Shown here: in pieces, positions 6,501 to 7,701 of the stretch | Position numbering within the stretch: the first letter of the stretch is position 1 | Layout: every line of letters begins with the position of its first letter | Assembly: GCA_947472705.1 (NCBI GenBank) | Contig: CANJDA010000104.1 | Location: forward strand, 1-7,701 | Direction of reading: 5' to 3' | Source: Flavobacteriaceae bacterium | Lineage (GTDB): Bacteria; Bacteroidota; Bacteroidia; Flavobacteriales; Flavobacteriaceae | DNA: 7,701 nt | The notes under the pieces: generated by a model | What the model was told of the DNA's origin: nothing | Database searches by the model: none | What the model saw: only the letters and a program-made list of their open reading frames with translations | Translations under genes and position numbers: made by a program

Positions 6501-6592
6501 AAGATAATAGATGATAGACGGAGAGATAAGAGACTTTTGAAATTAATTATTTACTTTTGTCCTTTGTCTATCAACTAATAGGCTATTATCTT
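6501..6592. repeat. Imperfect 92-bp palindrome, intergenic
   Basis: AAGATAATAG at 6501-6510 is the exact reverse complement of CTATTATCTT at 6583-6592. Inside it TGATAGAC (6512-6519) pairs with GTCTATCA (6566-6573), and the self-complementary AATTAATT (6541-6548) lies at the centre. The left arm also contains a run of related GATA/AGAC words. In RNA this could fold into a long interrupted hairpin downstream of the SPFH gene; in DNA it resembles small dispersed intergenic palindromic elements. No transposase or clear target-site duplication is seen. Confidence 0.55.
6552..6559 (+). promoter_or_regulatory. Possible -7 element for the small acidic protein gene
   Basis: TACTTTTG fits TAnnTTTG and sits near the centre of the palindrome, about 58 nt before the ATG at 6618. 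No TTG is found at the -33 distance. A transcript from here would contain only the right arm of the palindrome. Confidence 0.35.
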
Positions 6593-6617
6593 TCATCTTT
6601 TTCTAAAACAAAACAAC

Positions 6618-6845
6618 ATGCAATTACCAAAGTTTGTACTAGCCGATAACTCTGATTTTCCTGATGATATATTTATAATTCACCTCGATTTTCCTCGTTT
6701 TATCATTAACCTTAAAGATGACGAAGTAGAGTTTTTGGAAGACCTAGAAGGCGAAGACGAAACCGAATTAGAAGCCGAAATGGAGCATTTAATTACCCTA
6801 GCTGGTGAATTCTACGATAAAGAAATGGAAGGCTACGAAGAGTAG
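6618..6845 (+). CDS. Small, strongly acidic conserved-looking protein of unknown function
   Basis: This is a 75-residue protein with 25 Asp/Glu and only 4 Lys/Arg. The N-terminal half looks like a small folded unit (LPKFVLADNSDFPDDIFIIH, then DFPRFIINL) with alternating hydrophobic strand-like residues. The C-terminal half is an acidic, probably helical stretch (ELEAEMEHLITLAGEFYDKE). There is no signal peptide, metal-binding cluster or membrane segment. I do not recognise a named family, though similar short acidic proteins occur in flavobacterial genomes (recollection only). Coding status is supported by an ATG after an A-rich SD-less leader, hydrophobic patterning with a compositional design unlike random sequence, and a strong terminator 15 bp after the stop codon. 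An RNA-mimicking or protein-binding role would be speculation. Confidence 0.82.
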   Translation: MQLPKFVLADNSDFPDDIFIIHLDFPRFIINLKDDEVEFLEDLEGEDETELEAEMEHLITLAGEFYDKEMEGYEE

Positions 6846-6860
6846 CTTACACTAAATACT

Positions 6861-6891
6861 AATCCCGGACGAATCGTTCGGGATTTTTTTT
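6861..6891 (+). terminator. Intrinsic terminator of the acidic-protein gene
   Basis: AATCCCGGAC (6861-6870) pairs with GTTCGGGATT (6876-6885) as a 10-bp stem with one G-T wobble and the loop GAATC. An eight-T run (6884-6891) overlaps the end of the stem. It lies 15 bp after the stop at 6845. The minus-strand gene ending at 6898 would read the same stem but without a good T-run, so it serves the plus strand mainly. Confidence 0.92.
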
Positions 6892-6897
6892 ATGCAT

Positions 6898-7281
6898 TTA
6901 CCGTATCCTTTTAAAGGTTGTTTTTTTTAGTTTCTCCTTTAATTCCTTTGAAGGCTTATACACCACATTTATTTTAGAGATGTTGGCTTTCCCTAAATCG
7001 GCATCACTATCGGCTGGAGTTCCTTGCAGAGTAAGTTTTAAGGAACCTAAAAAATCAATAGCTACTATTTTTCCATCTGCCAAAGACATGGCTATGGCAT
7101 GCGTTAATCCCACAATAACACCATAGCAGTCGGCCTTACTCATAGTAGATTGTGAGGCCACTATATCGGCCAAAGTGTCTAAATCTACTTTGCCCTGACT
7201 CACGGCACAAGGGAAGTATTTTACTTCGGGAGGAGAAGTTTGCATGTTTTTCTTGGGAACCATTTTAAACTGAACCGCCAT
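6898..7281 (-). CDS. HU-related (histone-like) DNA-binding protein, Bacteroidota type
   Basis: This 127-residue protein resembles the HU-related histone-like proteins typical of Bacteroidota (TIGR01201-like). These carry an HU/IHF-type fold preceded by a short N-terminal strand region. The family entry is visible in MAVQFKMVPKKN and in the segment KYFPCAVSQGKVDLDTLADI. The helical part follows (residues about 33-68, with STMSKAD starting helix 2). Next is the HU turn ADGKIVAIDFLGSLKLTL (68-85), where HU usually has FGSF. The C-terminal strand and helix VVYKPSKELKEKLKK (106-120) replace the HU PGK-L region. It presumably binds DNA as a dimer and acts on nucleoid structure; specific targets are unknown. 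The ATG at 7281 has an AT-rich, SD-less leader. Three palindromic 22-bp repeats stand 53-115 bp upstream, suggesting dedicated regulation. Confidence 0.88.
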   Translation of the reverse strand: MAVQFKMVPKKNMQTSPPEVKYFPCAVSQGKVDLDTLADIVASQSTMSKADCYGVIVGLTHAIAMSLADGKIVAIDFLGSLKLTLQGTPADSDADLGKANISKINVVYKPSKELKEKLKKTTFKRIR

Positions 7282-7304
7282 ATATTTTATATTTATAAGG
7301 TTAA

Positions 7305-7312
7305 TAAAAGTA
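7305..7312 (-). promoter_or_regulatory. Possible weak -7 element of the HU-like gene
   Basis: On the minus strand TACTTTTA matches TAnnTTTG at all but the last base, 23 bp before the ATG. The -33 region would begin at the edge of the first 22-bp repeat (7334), so a protein bound there could control access of polymerase. No TTG is present, so this is tentative. Confidence 0.28.
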
Positions 7313-7333
7313 AATCATCAGCATAATTTTCAT

Positions 7334-7396
7334 AAAACATGTACATCTTTTGTATAAAACATGTACATCTTTTGAGCAAAACATGTACATCTTTTT
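7334..7396. promoter_or_regulatory. Three 22-bp direct repeats with palindromic cores (probable operator array)
   Basis: The unit AAAACATGTACATCTTTTG occurs at 7334-7352, at 7356-7374, and (last base T) at 7378-7396. The period is exactly 22 bp, with differing 3-bp spacers TAT and AGC. Each unit is a near-perfect inverted repeat, AAAA-C-ATGTACAT-C-TTTT, broken only by the two C positions. Core centres lie near 7342.5, 7364.5 and 7386.5, about two helical turns apart, so all sites face nearly the same side of the helix. The array is between two minus-strand genes, upstream of the HU-like gene. Cooperative binding of a dimeric regulator is the simplest reading; plasmid-type iterons are a less likely alternative because no rep gene is near. 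Confidence 0.8.
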
Positions 7397-7467
7397 AAAA
7401 AGTGTTCAGCAACAATTTAAAAATTAATACGGTAGTTTTAAAAAAGTGATAAGGACAAATTGATAAA

Positions 7468-7701
7468 CTATTGCTTTTTAAAATAGTGCATCAGCAAATT
7501 CTGTGCCGCAGCAAATGGAGAGATTTTGTTTAGAAGTACTTCTTGTTGGTTAGTTGCCAGCAATTGAATTATATCAGGATGATTATGGAAGTTGTTTTTT
7601 AGCTGCTCGTTTATGGTTTCCATCATCCAATACAAACTTTGCTCCTGACGCTTATTATCAAAATAGTTGTTGCTTTTCACTAACTCCAAATAATTAGAAA
7701 T
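7468..7701 (-). CDS. meaB: C-terminal end of MeaB/ArgK-type GTPase (5' part outside window)
   Basis: The frame is open to the right window edge, giving 77 visible residues that begin ISNYLELVKSNNYF; an internal TTG at 7689 is not the true start. The segment matches the C-terminal dimerisation region of MeaB-family P-loop GTPases, chaperones of adenosylcobalamin-dependent methylmalonyl-CoA mutase. Features are the basic NKRQEQSLYWMMETI (family pattern R-x-E-Q-x-x-x-W-M), a helix NEQLKNNFHNHPDI, and the ending SPFAAAQNLLMHYF, where the family has a short G/S-P-x-x-A-A-x-x-L-L tail. The G domain itself lies outside the window, so the GTPase motifs cannot be checked. The stop codon is 186 bp upstream of the HU-like gene start on the same strand. 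No clear terminator follows. Confidence 0.72.
   Translation of the reverse strand: MSNYLELVKSNNYFDNKRQEQSLYWMMETINEQLKNNFHNHPDIIQLLATNQQEVLLNKISPFAAAQNLLMHYFKKQ

Noticed and set aside
7334..7396. CRISPR array
   Set aside because: Spacers are only 3 bp, units are 19-22 bp, and there are no cas genes; an operator or iteron-type array fits better.
7468..7689. Complete 73-residue gene starting at the TTG at 7689
   Set aside because: The frame continues open to the window edge, and the sequence matches the C-terminal tail of a larger GTPase, so the TTG is internal.

Overview
The window reads as chromosomal DNA of a Bacteroidota bacterium, most likely a Flavobacteriaceae member (Flavobacterium-like). 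The DNA is AT-rich. No start codon is preceded by a Shine-Dalgarno sequence; the leaders are A-rich instead. Several intergenic gaps carry the Bacteroidota -7 promoter motif TAnnTTTG. The proteins (GAFTSA-type sigma-54 activator, HU-related histone-like protein, MeaB C-terminus, prohibitin-like SPFH protein) look flavobacterial. Organism assignment is inference from these traits.

Layout. (1) Positions 2-1501, plus strand: a probable three-gene operon. It holds the C-terminal part of a sigma-54 activator AAA+ protein that ends without a DNA-binding domain, a stand-alone degenerate DEAD-box helicase N-domain overlapping it by one base, and a DUF2007 small protein. (2) Positions 1502-3220: a well-formed TTG/TAnnTTTG promoter overlain by an 11-bp direct repeat, then an ABC-F ribosome-associated ATPase. 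(3) Positions 3224-4042, minus strand: an uncharacterised protein with five beta-propeller-like repeats, convergent with the ABC-F gene across only 3 bp. (4) Positions 4043-4148: a divergent promoter region, then a NorM-like MATE transporter (to 5531) and an SPFH/prohibitin-like membrane protein (5590-6495). (5) Positions 6496-6617: a roughly 92-bp imperfect palindrome, followed by a very acidic 75-residue conserved-looking protein and a strong intrinsic terminator. (6) Positions 6898-7701, minus strand: an HU-related DNA-binding protein and, upstream of it, the C-terminal end of a MeaB-type GTPase cut by the window edge. Between these two lie three 22-bp direct repeats, each built around a near-perfect palindrome.

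Most genes are housekeeping or stress-type functions without an obvious joint pathway. The coupled genes at 2-1501 probably share one transcript. No phage, IS element, CRISPR array, tRNA or rRNA was seen. The best candidate for something undescribed is the three-operator array in front of the HU-like gene (7334-7396). Next come the HTH-less GAFTSA activator coupled to a helicase-like protein, and the intergenic palindrome at 6501-6592. No complete new multi-gene system is evident.
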